NCBI GenBank assembly: GCA_905612435.1
Contig: CAJQRZ010000003.1
Coordinates: 32,001 to 96,000 of the forward strand
Direction of reading: 5' to 3'
Source: an uncultured Candidatus Pelagibacter sp.
Lineage (GTDB): Bacteria > Pseudomonadota > Alphaproteobacteria > Pelagibacterales > Pelagibacteraceae
Length of the DNA stretch: 64,000 nt
In this document: positions 24,146-34,486 of the stretch, in pieces
How the letters are laid out: each line of letters starts with the position of its first letter
Position numbering within the stretch: the first letter of the stretch is position 1
The notes under the pieces: generated by a model
Databases searched by the model: none
What the model was told of the DNA's origin: nothing
What the model saw: only the letters and a program-made list of their open reading frames with translations
Program-made: the position numbers and the translations under genes

Positions 24146-24667
24146 ATGAAAACAATTGAGGAAATAAACCAACATAACGTAAAACAGATATTAGCTGATA
24201 AAAAAATACCTGAATTTTTCCCAGGAGATGTAGTTAAAGTTGGTGTTAGAATTACCGAAGGTAAAAAAGATAGAGTTCAATATTTTGAAGGTGTTTGTAT
24301 TGCAAAAAAAAATAGAGATATTAATTCATCATTTACTGTTAGAAAAATCTCATTTGGTGAAGGTGTAGAAAGAACTTTTCCGTTATATGGTACGCTTATT
24401 GATACGATCACAGTGATTAGATCGGGGAAAGTAAGAAGAGCCAAGCTATATTATTTAAGAGATAGAACGGGTAAATCAGCTAGAATTGCAGAAAAAATTA
24501 GAAAAAAAATTGGTATAGAAGTTAATATAAAACCAGAAGTGGTTGCAAAAGATAATGTAGCCTCAGCCGAAGAAGCCCCAAAAGTGGAAGTTAAAACAAC
24601 AGAAACTAAAAAAAAACCAGAAGTTCAAGCAGAACAAAAAAAAGAAAGTTCTGAAGAAAAAAAATAA
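24146..24667 (+). CDS. rplS: 50S ribosomal protein L19 with acidic-basic tail
   Basis: Residues 1-125 are standard L19 (F-x-P-G-D-V-V-K-V-x-V-R, R-x-Q-x-F-E-G-V, [13 protein letters not shown]). A lysine-glutamate tail of about 45 residues follows, absent from most L19 proteins. L19 sits at the 30S-50S interface. Last gene of the ffh operon before leuC, 11 bases away, so leuC may share the transcript. Confidence 0.96.
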   Translation: MKTIEEINQHNVKQILADKKIPEFFPGDVVKVGVRITEGKKDRVQYFEGVCIAKKNRDINSSFTVRKISFGEGVERTFPLYGTLIDTITVIRSGKVRRAKLYYLRDRTGKSARIAEKIRKKIGIEVNIKPEVVAKDNVASAEEAPKVEVKTTETKKKPEVQAEQKKESSEEKK

Positions 24668-24678
24668 TTTTTTTTTCA

Positions 24679-26082
24679 ATGCCATTTACACTTTACGATA
24701 AAATTTGGAATGAACACTTAGTTCACAAACAAGACGATGGAACGGCATTATTATTTGTTGATAGACATTTAATACATGAGGTTACTAGCCCTCAAGCATT
24801 TGAAGGCCTTAGAAACTCAAGTAGAAAAGTAAGACAACCAAAATTAACTTTAGCTGTAGTAGATCATAATGTTCCAACAACAGATAGATCAAAAGGTATT
24901 GATGATGAAGACTCAAGAATTCAAATCGAAACACTTGATAAAAATTGTAAAGAGTTTGGTATTCAGTTATTTGGTGTAAAGGATAAAAGACAAGGAATTG
25001 TTCATATAGTTGGACCAGAGCAAGGTTTTACTCAACCAGGTACTGTAATAGTGTGTGGTGATAGTCATACAGCGACACACGGTGCTTTTGGATCTTTAGC
25101 ATTTGGAATTGGCACTTCAGAAGTTGAACACGTTTTAGCAACACAAACATTAGTTCAAAAAAAAGCAAAAAATTTTAGAATAAATGTAAATGGTAAGTTA
25201 GCAGTTGGGGTGACTTCAAAAGATGTTGTTTTACAGATAATTGGCCAAATAGGAACCGCAGGTGGAACGGGATATGTAATTGAGTATGCAGGAAGTTTAA
25301 TTATAGATTTATCAGTTGAACAAAGAATGACAATTTGTAATATGACTATTGAGGGTGGAGCGAGAGCAGGACTTATTGCACCAGATGAAAAAATTTTTAA
25401 TTACTTAAAAGATAGACCAATGTCTCCAAAAAATGATAATTGGAATAAAGCAGTTAATTATTGGAGTACGTTAAAAACAGATTCTGATGCTGAATTTGAC
25501 AAAGAAATAAGTTTAACAGCTGAAGATATTGTTCCAATGGTCACTTGGGGAACATCTCCTCAAGATGTAGTTTCAATTGAAGGTAAAGTTCCAAATCCTG
25601 AAAATGAAACTGATATTGATAGAAAAAATTCTATAGAAAGATCTTTAAAATATATGGGATTAGAGCCAAATGTTGCCGTAAAAAATATTAAAATAGATAC
25701 AGTTTTTATAGGTAGCTGTACGAATGGAAGAATAGAAGACCTTAGAGAGGCAGCACAAATACTAAAGGATAAAAAGAAAGCACCACATGTTCGTGCAATG
25801 GTTGTACCAGGATCAGGATTGGTCAAGGAACAAGCTGAACAAGAAGGTTTAGATAAAATATTTATTAATTCAGGTTTTGAATGGAGAGAACCGGGTTGTT
25901 CTATGTGTTTAGCGATGAATGCAGATAAATTAAAACCACAAGAAAGATGTGCGTCTACATCAAATAGAAATTTTGAAGGAAGACAAGGTAGAGGCGGAAG
26001 AACCCATCTAGTAAGTCCTGGTATGGCAGCTGCAGCAGCAATAGCTGGTAACCTTGATGATGTAAGAAAATATCAGAACTAA
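24679..26082 (+). CDS. leuC: 3-isopropylmalate dehydratase large subunit
   Basis: Protein of 467 residues of the aconitase superfamily with 4Fe-4S cysteines in G-S-C-T-N-G-R and [16 protein letters not shown] and the C-terminal [14 protein letters not shown] are also conserved. With LeuD it isomerises 2- to 3-isopropylmalate in leucine synthesis. It is one base from leuD. Confidence 0.97.
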   Translation: MPFTLYDKIWNEHLVHKQDDGTALLFVDRHLIHEVTSPQAFEGLRNSSRKVRQPKLTLAVVDHNVPTTDRSKGIDDEDSRIQIETLDKNCKEFGIQLFGVKDKRQGIVHIVGPEQGFTQPGTVIVCGDSHTATHGAFGSLAFGIGTSEVEHVLATQTLVQKKAKNFRINVNGKLAVGVTSKDVVLQIIGQIGTAGGTGYVIEYAGSLIIDLSVEQRMTICNMTIEGGARAGLIAPDEKIFNYLKDRPMSPKNDNWNKAVNYWSTLKTDSDAEFDKEISLTAEDIVPMVTWGTSPQDVVSIEGKVPNPENETDIDRKNSIERSLKYMGLEPNVAVKNIKIDTVFIGSCTNGRIEDLREAAQILKDKKKAPHVRAMVVPGSGLVKEQAEQEGLDKIFINSGFEWREPGCSMCLAMNADKLKPQERCASTSNRNFEGRQGRGGRTHLVSPGMAAAAAIAGNLDDVRKYQN

Positions 26083-26083
26083 A

Positions 26084-26689
26084 ATGCAAAAATTTAATTC
26101 TCTTAAAAGTATTCCTGCATATTTACTAATTGTTAATATTGATACAGATATGATTATTCCTAAACAATTTTTAAAAACAATTAAAAGAACAGGTTTAGGA
26201 AAAAATCTATTCTTTGAAATGAGATATGATGATAATGGTAAAGAAATTGAAGATTTTATTCTTAATACAGAACCTTATAGAAATTCAAAAATATTAATTG
26301 CTGGAAAAAATTTTGGATGTGGATCTTCAAGAGAGCATGCCCCATGGGCTTTACTAGATTTTGGAATTACTTGTGTCATTAGTTCAAGCTATGCAGATAT
26401 TTTTTATAGCAATTGCTTTAAAAACGGAATTTTGCCAATTATTTTAGAAGAGAAAAAAATAAAAGAACTTTTAGAATATTCAAAAAGAAAAGAAGAAATT
26501 TCTATAGACTTAGAAGGAGAAAAAATTATTTATGGAAACAATGAGTTAAAGTTTAACATTGACCCTTTCAAGAAAAAGTGTTTGTTGGAAGGTCTTGATG
26601 ATATTGCACTTTCATTAGAAAAATCAAAAAAAATTACTTCTTTTGAAAAATATTTAAAAGATAAAAAACCATGGATATTTAATGATTAA
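26084..26689 (+). CDS. leuD: 3-isopropylmalate dehydratase small subunit
   Basis: Protein of 201 residues, full length. [13 protein letters not shown] near residue 19 and the substrate loop [14 protein letters not shown] identify LeuD. Forms the dehydratase with LeuC. Overlaps leuB by eight bases. Confidence 0.97.
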   Translation: MQKFNSLKSIPAYLLIVNIDTDMIIPKQFLKTIKRTGLGKNLFFEMRYDDNGKEIEDFILNTEPYRNSKILIAGKNFGCGSSREHAPWALLDFGITCVISSSYADIFYSNCFKNGILPIILEEKKIKELLEYSKRKEEISIDLEGEKIIYGNNELKFNIDPFKKKCLLEGLDDIALSLEKSKKITSFEKYLKDKKPWIFND

Positions 26690-27788
26690 AGTTAAAAAAA
26701 GAAAAATATTGCTTTTACCAGGAGATGGAATTGGGCCAGAGGTTATTGAAGAAGTAAAAAAAATTATTCATTGGTTTAATACAAATAAATCTTTAGATTT
26801 TGACATTGATCAAGACCTAGCCGGTGGTTGTTCTTATGATAAGCATGGAGCGCCTATTACAGACGAGGTTTTTTATAAAGCTTTAGAAAGTGAAGTCGTT
26901 ATGCTTGGTGCAGTTGGAGGACCTAAATGGGATAATTTAGAGTTTTCAAAAAAACCAGAAAGAGCACTATTAAAATTAAGAAAAGAATTAAAATTATTTG
27001 CTAATTTAAGACCTGCCATATGTTTTGAGCAGTTAGTTGATGCATCAACACTTAAACCAGAGATAGTTTCAGGTTTGGATATTATGATTGTAAGAGAGCT
27101 TACAGGAGGAATTTATTTTGGTGAGCCAAGAGGAATTAAACCAATAGAGAATGGAGAAAGAAAAGGAATTAATACTCATATATACACCACAAGTGAAATT
27201 GTAAGAGTTGCAAGAATTGCTTTTGATTTAGCTAAAAAAAGATCAAATAAAGTTACTTCATGTGACAAATCAAATGTTATGGAGGCCGGACAACTTTGGA
27301 AAGAAGAAGTCCAAACATTGCATGATAAAGAATACAAAGATGTAGAATTAAGTCATATGCTTGCAGATAATTGTGCAATGCAACTCTTAAGAAATCCAAA
27401 ACAATTTGATGTAATAGTTACCGATAATTTATTTGGAGATATGCTTTCTGACCAAGCTTCAATGCTAACTGGATCTTTGGGTCTTCTACCCTCAGCTTCG
27501 CTTGGAGCAAAAAATAAAGATGGAGAAATGAGAGCAATGTACGAACCGATACATGGATCAGCACCAGACATTGCAGGTAAGGGAATTGCAAACCCAATTG
27601 CATCAATTTTAAGTTTTGCAATGGCACTTAGGTATTCTTTAGATTTAGATAATGAAGCAAATGCTCTAGAAAAAGCGGTTCAAGATGTATTAAATGATGG
27701 TCTTAGAACTAAAGATATCATTTCCGAAGGAATGAAAGAAGTATCAACATCAGAAATGGGTGATGCTATAATTTCAAAATTGCAATAA
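26682..27788 (+). CDS. leuB: 3-isopropylmalate dehydrogenase
   Basis: Protein of 368 residues of the isocitrate/isopropylmalate dehydrogenase family: [11 protein letters not shown] at the start, [24 protein letters not shown] metal-binding aspartates and [12 protein letters not shown] for NAD. Third leucine-specific step. Overlaps leuD; leuA is not in the window. Confidence 0.97.
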   Translation: MIKVKKRKILLLPGDGIGPEVIEEVKKIIHWFNTNKSLDFDIDQDLAGGCSYDKHGAPITDEVFYKALESEVVMLGAVGGPKWDNLEFSKKPERALLKLRKELKLFANLRPAICFEQLVDASTLKPEIVSGLDIMIVRELTGGIYFGEPRGIKPIENGERKGINTHIYTTSEIVRVARIAFDLAKKRSNKVTSCDKSNVMEAGQLWKEEVQTLHDKEYKDVELSHMLADNCAMQLLRNPKQFDVIVTDNLFGDMLSDQASMLTGSLGLLPSASLGAKNKDGEMRAMYEPIHGSAPDIAGKGIANPIASILSFAMALRYSLDLDNEANALEKAVQDVLNDGLRTKDIISEGMKEVSTSEMGDAIISKLQ

Positions 27789-27814
27789 TTAAACATTTAT
27801 TCTAGACTTTCCAA

Positions 27815-29578
27815 ATGCCAAATTACACTGCACCAGTGGAAGACATGATGTTCCTCTTTGATAAGCTAAGAAATAATAAAAATTATAATGAGATTGAAAA
27901 ATATAAGGAAGTTAATTCTGATCTAGTAAAAAATATTTTAGAAGAGGCAGCAAAGATTAATCAAAATATAATATTACCTTTAGCTAAGTCAGGAGATGAA
28001 AACCCGACTGTTTTAGAAAATGGAGTAGTTAGAACACCACCTGGTTATAAAGAAGCTTATTCAAAATATATAGAAGACGGATGGACGTCTCTTTCATGCG
28101 ACCCTAAATATGGCGGACAAGGAATGCCAAAAACTGTGAGTGCTTTTTTTGACGAAATGTTATCGTCCGCAAGCCTGTCATTTAAACTTTATAGTGAACT
28201 AAGTATAGGTGCGTATAATTGTATTTCTCATCATGGTACGGATGAAATTAAAAAAAAATATCTTCCAAAAATTGTAGAAGGTAAATGGAGTGGCACTATG
28301 TGCCTTACAGAGCCAGTTTGTGGAACTGATTTAGGTCTTTTAAAAACAAAAGCTGTAGAACAATCCAATGGAACTTTTATGCTAAGCGGACAAAAAATTT
28401 TTATTACATCAGGTGATCATGATTTAACAGAAAATATTATTCATTTAGTGATAGCAAGAACAACAGACTCTCCCGCTGGAACGAAAGGTATAAGTTTATT
28501 TTTAGTTCCTAAATTTATTGTAAATGAAGATGGATCTATTGGACATAGAAATGGAGTTTCTACAGGATCTATAGAAAGTAAAATGGGAATCAAAGGTTCA
28601 GCTACTTGTGTGCTAAATTTTGATGATGCAGTCGGTTATATGATTGGATCAAAAAACAAAGGGTTAAATGCCATGTTTACTATGATGAATTTAGAAAGAA
28701 TTGTTGTTGGAATTCAGGGGTTAGGAATTTCTGAAATTGCTTATCAAAACTCTTTAAGTTATGCGAAAGAGAGAAAACAAGGAAAAACTAATAATACAAA
28801 ATCAACTAATGGTGCTGATTTTATAATTGATCATGCCGATATAAGAAAATCCTTGCTTAACATGAAATCTATAATTGAAGGTGAGCGAGCATTGTGTTTT
28901 TGGCTATCACAGCAGACAGAAGTTAGTCTTTATCACCCAGATGAAAAAATCAAACAAGAAGCATCAGATTTTGTTTCTTTAATGACACCCGTGGTTAAAA
29001 CAATGTTTACTGATATGGGAATGGAAATAACAAGTGAAGCTATGCAAGTTCATGGTGGTTATGGGTACACAAAAGATCAAGGAATAGAACAGTTATATAG
29101 GGACAATAGAATCACGCCAATTTATGAAGGAACAAATTCTATCCAAGCTGCTGACTTAGTTTTTAGAAAATTAGTCAATAAAAATGGCGATATTATTAAT
29201 AGATATTTAGAAATGCTTAAAAATGATTGTAATACTGAAAATGAGAAAATTAAACCTTTTGTAAAAGAATTGAAAACACATTTAGAAATTTTATCAAAAT
29301 TTACCTCTTGGATTAAAGAAAAATTAGAAAATTCAAAAGATGATGCTAGTGCAGCATGCAACGATTATTTAAAGGCATTAGGATTTGTGTCAATTGCTCA
29401 TGCGTGGATAAAAGTATTAGAGGTAAGTTTTGAAGATTATGATCAAAATAAAGATTTTTATGAAGAAAAGATACAAACCGCAAATTTTTATTTTAAAAGA
29501 GTTTTACCAAGAGCTGAAAGTCATTTTAAAACAGCGACAACAGGCAGCGACTATATAATGAATTTTAAATTTAATTAG
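27815..29578 (+). CDS. dmdC: 3-methylmercaptopropionyl-CoA dehydrogenase (acyl-CoA dehydrogenase family)
   Basis: Protein of 587 residues, the long acyl-CoA dehydrogenase form. It has the N-terminal helical domain, M-C-L-T-E-P-V-C-G-T-D-L-G flavin motif (about 165), the central beta domain, and the catalytic glutamate region I-Y-E-G-T-N-S-I-Q-A (about 440). A C-terminal extension of about 130 residues follows. In the DMSP demethylation pathway DmdC oxidises methylmercaptopropionyl-CoA to methylthioacryloyl-CoA with FAD. The family is broad; the call rests on one-base spacing to dmdB and on dmdA in the same run. Confidence 0.86.
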   Translation: MPNYTAPVEDMMFLFDKLRNNKNYNEIEKYKEVNSDLVKNILEEAAKINQNIILPLAKSGDENPTVLENGVVRTPPGYKEAYSKYIEDGWTSLSCDPKYGGQGMPKTVSAFFDEMLSSASLSFKLYSELSIGAYNCISHHGTDEIKKKYLPKIVEGKWSGTMCLTEPVCGTDLGLLKTKAVEQSNGTFMLSGQKIFITSGDHDLTENIIHLVIARTTDSPAGTKGISLFLVPKFIVNEDGSIGHRNGVSTGSIESKMGIKGSATCVLNFDDAVGYMIGSKNKGLNAMFTMMNLERIVVGIQGLGISEIAYQNSLSYAKERKQGKTNNTKSTNGADFIIDHADIRKSLLNMKSIIEGERALCFWLSQQTEVSLYHPDEKIKQEASDFVSLMTPVVKTMFTDMGMEITSEAMQVHGGYGYTKDQGIEQLYRDNRITPIYEGTNSIQAADLVFRKLVNKNGDIINRYLEMLKNDCNTENEKIKPFVKELKTHLEILSKFTSWIKEKLENSKDDASAACNDYLKALGFVSIAHAWIKVLEVSFEDYDQNKDFYEEKIQTANFYFKRVLPRAESHFKTATTGSDYIMNFKFN

Positions 29579-29579
29579 C

Positions 29580-31208
29580 ATGAGTCACTATGATACAAAT
29601 TTAGATAAAAATGATGCTAACTATGTTCCTTTATCTCCTTTAACATTTTTAGAAAGAACAAAAGATATATATCCAAACTACGAAGCTGTTGTTTATGAAA
29701 GTAGATCTTATACTTGGGAGGAGGTTTACAAAAGATGTGTTAAATTTGCTAGTGCACTAGACAAGCTTGGTGTAAAAACTGGAGATACGGTTTCAATAAT
29801 GGCCTTCAATACACCAGAAATTTTTGAAGCTCATTACTCAATACCTATGGTTGGTGCAGTAATTAATGCAATAAATACAAGATTAGATCCTAACACAGTT
29901 AGTTATATTTTAGAGCATAGTGATGCAAAAGTTTTAATTGTAGACAGACAATTTCATGAAGTAATTACTAAAGCTTTAAAAAATGTCAAAAATAAAATTA
30001 CAATTATCGATATAAATGACAAGGATATAGACACAAGCAATTTTAAAAAAATTGGTGAACTAGAATATGAAAGTTTTTTAAGTAGTGGAGATGAAAGCTA
30101 TAAATGGAAAAAACCAAAAGATGAATGGCAAGCTATTTCATTAGGATATACATCTGGAACAACGGGAAACCCCAAGGGTGTTGTTTATCACCATAGAGGG
30201 TCATATCTAATGGCAACAGGAAGTACTCAGGCATGGAACATGCCTAATAGATTAAACTTTTTATGTGTTGTGCCAATGTTTCATTGTAATGGATGGTGTT
30301 ATCCTTGGACACTTTCCATGTTACACGCAAGAATTATTTGCCTAAGAAATATTGATGTAAAAAAAATGTTTGAGTTAATTGATAAATATGACGTAACACA
30401 TTTTGGAGGAGCTCCAATTGTTTTAAATATGATAGTTAATGCTCCTAAAGAAGATCAAAAAAAATTAAAGAGAAAAGTGAACGTGTTAACTGCTGGCGCA
30501 CCACCACCGAGTGTTATTTTTGAAAAAATGGAAAATTTAGGATTTGAAGTCATGCATGTATATGGACTAACAGAAACTTATGGACATATGTTGCAATGTG
30601 CATGGAATGAAGAATGGAATGAATTAGATAGAGATAAAAAAAATGAAATTAAAGCAAGACAAGGTGTCAGATACCCAAATACAGAAGGAGCCGTTGTAAT
30701 GGATCCTGAGACAATGAAGCCAGTACCTAAAGATGGAAAAACTATGGGTGAAATTATGATTAGAGGAAATATTGTAATGAAAGGTTATTATAAAGATAAA
30801 GAAGCAACTGATAAAGCTATGTCTGGTGGTTGGTTTCACTCGGGAGATTTAGCTGTAACTCATCTAGATGGATATATTAAAATTCAAGATAGATCTAAAG
30901 ATATTATTATTTCGGGTGGAGAGAATATTTCTTCAATTGAAATAGAAAATACCATTGCAAAACATCCAGCGGTATCATTGGCTGCTGTTGTGGCTAAACC
31001 AGATGAAAAATGGGGGGAAACACCTTTTGCATTTGTTGAGTTAATTAAAGATAAAACTACATCAGAAGAAGAAATAATTAAATTTTGTAAAGAGACTTTA
31101 GCAGGCTTTAAACTTCCCAAAAAAGTTGTTTTTTGCGATTTACCTAAGACTTCAACAGGAAAAATTCAAAAATTTGAACTTAGAAAAAAAATCAAGGAAA
31201 TAAGTTGA
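29580..31208 (+). CDS. dmdB: 3-methylmercaptopropionate-CoA ligase
   Basis: Protein of 542 residues, ANL superfamily. It has the ATP-binding loop Y-T-S-G-T-T-G-N-P-K-G near residue 197, G-L-T-E-T-Y, G-W-F-H-S-G-D near 415, the hinge D-R-S-K-D-I-I-I-S-G-G-E-N, and the catalytic lysine in T-S-T-G-K-I-Q-K. It activates methylmercaptopropionate with ATP and CoA. Without context it would read as a fatty acyl-CoA ligase; the cluster supports DmdB. Its TGA overlaps the TTG start of the next gene. Confidence 0.84.
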   Translation: MSHYDTNLDKNDANYVPLSPLTFLERTKDIYPNYEAVVYESRSYTWEEVYKRCVKFASALDKLGVKTGDTVSIMAFNTPEIFEAHYSIPMVGAVINAINTRLDPNTVSYILEHSDAKVLIVDRQFHEVITKALKNVKNKITIIDINDKDIDTSNFKKIGELEYESFLSSGDESYKWKKPKDEWQAISLGYTSGTTGNPKGVVYHHRGSYLMATGSTQAWNMPNRLNFLCVVPMFHCNGWCYPWTLSMLHARIICLRNIDVKKMFELIDKYDVTHFGGAPIVLNMIVNAPKEDQKKLKRKVNVLTAGAPPPSVIFEKMENLGFEVMHVYGLTETYGHMLQCAWNEEWNELDRDKKNEIKARQGVRYPNTEGAVVMDPETMKPVPKDGKTMGEIMIRGNIVMKGYYKDKEATDKAMSGGWFHSGDLAVTHLDGYIKIQDRSKDIIISGGENISSIEIENTIAKHPAVSLAAVVAKPDEKWGETPFAFVELIKDKTTSEEEIIKFCKETLAGFKLPKKVVFCDLPKTSTGKIQKFELRKKIKEIS

Positions 31209-31981
31209 TTTTTGAGATAGACAATAAAAAAGTTTTTACTTCAGATGCAGGCAAAGGTATTAACAAAAATAAAGCTACAATTGTTTTACTACATGGAAGT
31301 GGTCTTTCACATATTGTGTGGTCTTTAACAGAGCAATATTTATCCAATCAAGACTATAATGTTTTAGCAATAGATTTACCTGGCCATGGTAATTCAGAGG
31401 GGACATGTTTAAAATCAATAGAAGAAATTTCTGATTGGTTGGAAGAAGTTTTTAATGAGCTTAATATTTCTAAAATAACAATAATTGGACACTCGCAAGG
31501 ATGTTTGGAAGCACTTGAATATTATTCAAAATATCCCAAAAGAGTCAAAAATTTAGTGTTTGTTGCTGGATCATATAGAATGCCAGTTAATCAAGACTTA
31601 ATAGATTTTGCTGAAGCTGGAGATGATCAAGCAGTTAAGCTAATGATGAAATGGGGATATGAAAACTCTAAAAAATTTATTGGAGGGAATCCTGTTGAAA
31701 AAATCATTAATTCTCCAAGAGACATTAGAGAGATTTTGGCCGTAGATCTTATCGCTTGTAACAATTATAAAAATGGATCTGAAGCTTTAAAATTAATTAA
31801 TTGTCCGACATTATTTATTTTTGGCGAACTAGATAAGATGGCTAACCTTGAAAAAGGTAAAAAATTTGCAGCTCTTATCTCTAACTCAAAAATGCATATA
31901 ATAAAAAACTGTGGGCATATGATTATGTTTGAAAAAGCTTTTGAAATGAGAGAAAAGATCTCTGAATTTTTAAAAAAATGA
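31205..31981 (+). CDS. Alpha/beta hydrolase within the DMSP cluster
   Basis: Cytoplasmic protein of 258 residues, alpha/beta hydrolase fold. It has L-L-H-G-S-G-L-S near residue 29 (oxyanion), the nucleophile elbow G-H-S-Q-G, an acid in G-E-L-D-K-M and a histidine in N-C-G-H-M-I-M-F-E. It begins with TTG overlapping the dmdB stop (TTGA) and ends overlapping the dmdA start (ATGA), so it is coupled on both sides. Nothing in the sequence names the substrate. Thioester or ester hydrolysis of a DMSP-pathway intermediate is the contextual inference, notable because no DmdD hydratase is nearby. Confidence 0.82.
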   Translation: MIFEIDNKKVFTSDAGKGINKNKATIVLLHGSGLSHIVWSLTEQYLSNQDYNVLAIDLPGHGNSEGTCLKSIEEISDWLEEVFNELNISKITIIGHSQGCLEALEYYSKYPKRVKNLVFVAGSYRMPVNQDLIDFAEAGDDQAVKLMMKWGYENSKKFIGGNPVEKIINSPRDIREILAVDLIACNNYKNGSEALKLINCPTLFIFGELDKMANLEKGKKFAALISNSKMHIIKNCGHMIMFEKAFEMREKISEFLKK

Positions 31982-33087
31982 AAAACTTTTCAATAGCAAA
32001 ATCTAGACGATTAAGAAGTACACCTTACACTTCAAGAATAGAGAAACAAGGTGTTACAGCATATACAATTTACAATCATATGTTGTTACCGGCTGCCTTT
32101 GGTTCAATAGAAAATAGTTACAAACATTTGAAAGAAAATGTTCAGGTATGGGATGTAGCAGCTGAAAGACAAGTGGAAATATCAGGAAAAGACTCTGCTA
32201 AACTAGTTCAACTAATGACATGCCGAGATTTATCAAAATCAAAAATTGGAAGATGTTATTATTGTCCAATAATAGATAATTCAGGAAACCTGGTTAATGA
32301 TCCAGTCATTTTAAAATTAGATGAAAATAAATGGTGGATATCAATAGCTGACTCAGATGTAATTTTTTTTGCAAAAGGTTTAGCTGCAGGAAATAATTTT
32401 GATGTGAAAATTATAGAGCCAGTAGTTGATATAATGGCAGTACAAGGTCCCAAATCATTTGCTTTGATGGAAAAGGTTTTTGGTAAAAAAATTACTGAAC
32501 TAAAATTTTTTGGATTTGATTATTTTGACTTTGAAGAGACTAAACATTTAATTGCAAGATCTGGATGGTCTAAACAAGGTGGATATGAAGTTTATGTTCA
32601 AAACACTGTTTCAGGGCAAAAATTATATGATCATCTTTTTGAAGTCGGAAAAGAATTTCATGTAAGTCCAGGATGTCCAAATTTAATAGAAAGAATTGAG
32701 AATGCATTGCTTTCATATGGTAATGATTTTGATAATAATGATAATCCATTTGAATGTGGTTTTGATAAATATGTTAGTTTAGATAGTGATATAAATTTTT
32801 TGGGAAAAGAAAAATTAAAACAGATAAAATCTAAAGGGGTTCAAAAAAAAATAATGGGTGTCAAAATAGATATAAAAGAAATTAATCTTACAGGATCAAA
32901 AAACCTCTACGATGAAAATAACAATATAATTGGTGAATTAAGATCAGCAACTTATTCACCTCATTTTCAAAAGGTAATAGGTATAGCAATGATGCAAAAA
33001 TCTCATTGGGAAGTATCACAAAGCTTTGAAATTCAAATAAACAATAATACTTTTAACGGAAAAGTTTGCGATTTACCTTTCATCTAG
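31978..33087 (+). CDS. dmdA: Dimethylsulfoniopropionate demethylase
   Basis: Protein of 369 residues of the GcvT/aminomethyltransferase fold. It has the N-terminal R[11 protein letters not shown] segment characteristic of Dmd[15 protein letters not shown] near residue 58, V-Q-G-P-K-S near 158 and G-Y-E-V-Y-V. Length and N-terminus match SAR11-type DmdA rather than glycine-cleavage GcvT, and no gcvH or gcvP is present. It transfers a methyl group from DMSP to tetrahydrofolate, giving methylmercaptopropionate and 5-methyl-THF. End of dmdC-dmdB-hydrolase-dmdA. Confidence 0.94.
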   Translation: MKNFSIAKSRRLRSTPYTSRIEKQGVTAYTIYNHMLLPAAFGSIENSYKHLKENVQVWDVAAERQVEISGKDSAKLVQLMTCRDLSKSKIGRCYYCPIIDNSGNLVNDPVILKLDENKWWISIADSDVIFFAKGLAAGNNFDVKIIEPVVDIMAVQGPKSFALMEKVFGKKITELKFFGFDYFDFEETKHLIARSGWSKQGGYEVYVQNTVSGQKLYDHLFEVGKEFHVSPGCPNLIERIENALLSYGNDFDNNDNPFECGFDKYVSLDSDINFLGKEKLKQIKSKGVQKKIMGVKIDIKEINLTGSKNLYDENNNIIGELRSATYSPHFQKVIGIAMMQKSHWEVSQSFEIQINNNTFNGKVCDLPFI

Positions 33088-33107
33088 TATAAAAGTTAAA
33101 GAATATC

Positions 33108-34109
33108 ATGAATATAGCAATTGTAGGAGCGACAGGCAATGTTGGGAGAAAAATGCTCGAAGTGCTAGAGCAAAAAAAAATTCCAATTGCTCAGTTATAT
33201 TTGGTTGCATCACCGAGAAGTGTGGGTCAAAAAATAAGTTTTAACGGTAAAGAACATGAAGTTTATAATTTAGAGACATACGATTTCTCTAAAGCCGAAA
33301 TTACCTTTTTTGCAGCAGGTGGCAAAATATCTGAACAATATGGAGAAAAAGCAGCTAAACATTCAACAGTAATTGATAATTCTAGTTTTTTTAGAATGGA
33401 TCCAGATGTTCCTTTAATAGTTCCCCAGGTTAATCCTGAAGCTATTGATGGATTAAAAAAAAATATTATTGCAAATCCAAACTGTTCTACGGCACAATTG
33501 GTTATAACTTTAAAACCTTTGCATGATTTATTTAACATTAAGAGAGTTGTATTATCAACTTACCAATCAGTATCAGGAGGTGGCAAGGCACAAATGAATG
33601 AACTTATTGAACAAACAAAATTATCTTTGAACAAAAAAGAAATTAGTCCTAAAAATTTTACTAAGCAAATAGCATTTAATGCAATTCCTCATATAGATGT
33701 ATTTGCCGAAGATGGTTACACAAAAGAAGAATTAAAAATGGTTAATGAAACTAAAAAAATTATTGATAATAAAATTGAATTAACAGCAACATGCGTAAGA
33801 GTTCCTGTTTTAGTTTCTCATGCTGAATCGGTAAATATTGAATTTGAAAAACCTTTTACTTTAAAAAAAATACATTCTTCATTGAATAGCGCAGATGGAT
33901 GTGAGGTATATGACAAAAGAGAAGATGGCGGTTATATAACACCTTTGGATGCAGAAGGTAAAAATAAAACATACATCTCAAGAATTAGAGAAGATAAAAC
34001 AAAAAAGAATGCACTAAACCTTTGGATAGTTTCAGATAATTTATTAAGAGGTGCTGCTTTGAATGCAGTTGAAATAGCTGAACTATTAATTAAAAAAAAT
34101 AATGGATAA
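33108..34109 (+). CDS. asd: Aspartate-semialdehyde dehydrogenase
   Basis: Protein of 333 residues: G-A-T-G-N-V-G-R nucleotide loop at residue 7, the catalytic cysteine in A-N-P-N-C-S-T-A near 128, Y-Q-S-V-S-G-G-G-K near 151, and R-V-P-V-L-V-S-H-A-E near 244. It makes aspartate semialdehyde for lysine, diaminopimelate, threonine and methionine. It lies 20 bases after dmdA and overlaps sdhC by eight bases, so it may bridge the two transcripts. Confidence 0.96.
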   Translation: MNIAIVGATGNVGRKMLEVLEQKKIPIAQLYLVASPRSVGQKISFNGKEHEVYNLETYDFSKAEITFFAAGGKISEQYGEKAAKHSTVIDNSSFFRMDPDVPLIVPQVNPEAIDGLKKNIIANPNCSTAQLVITLKPLHDLFNIKRVVLSTYQSVSGGGKAQMNELIEQTKLSLNKKEISPKNFTKQIAFNAIPHIDVFAEDGYTKEELKMVNETKKIIDNKIELTATCVRVPVLVSHAESVNIEFEKPFTLKKIHSSLNSADGCEVYDKREDGGYITPLDAEGKNKTYISRIREDKTKKNALNLWIVSDNLLRGAALNAVEIAELLIKKNNG

Positions 34110-34485
34110 TAATAATCCTTTATCACCACATATTCAGATTTATAGATGGCACATATCTTCCTTGGTCTCTATTTCGCATAGAATTACAGGAATAATAAAT
34201 ATAGCTGCCATAACAGTAATTTGTTTTTGGATAGCTTCTTTATTGCTAGGTGAAACTAGTTACGAATTTACTAAAATATTTTTAAATTCTATTTTTGGAA
34301 AATTTGTAATTTTAGGATTAACATGGTCATTTAGTTTTCAAATATTAAGCGAAATAAGACATTTAATTATGGACCTAGGATATGGTTTTGAATTAAAGAT
34401 AACAAAAATAACAGGATTAATAGTGATCATTGGATCATTCGTTTTAACAGTTTTAATTTATTTATTGGGAAAGCAAATTATTTAA
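34102..34485 (+). CDS. sdhC: Succinate dehydrogenase cytochrome b556 subunit (SdhC), heme ligand missing
   Basis: Protein of 127 residues with three membrane helices. The N-terminal R-P-like P-L-S-P-H-I-Q-I-Y and S-I-S-H-R-I-T-G-I (Ser23 and Arg27, equivalent to quinone-site Ser and Arg of E. coli SdhC) are present, as is I-R-H-L-I-M-D-L-G-Y. The axial heme histidine, seven residues before that R-H histidine in E. coli (His84), is glutamine here (Gln80). Operon sdhCDAB; overlaps asd at its start, one base from sdhD. Confidence 0.92.
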   Translation: MDNNNPLSPHIQIYRWHISSLVSISHRITGIINIAAITVICFWIASLLLGETSYEFTKIFLNSIFGKFVILGLTWSFSFQILSEIRHLIMDLGYGFELKITKITGLIVIIGSFVLTVLIYLLGKQII

Positions 34486-34486
34486 T

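Noticed and set aside
31978-33087. Glycine cleavage T-protein (GcvT)
   Set aside because: No gcvH or gcvP nearby, the N-terminus is of DmdA type, and dmdB and dmdC homologues are coupled to it.
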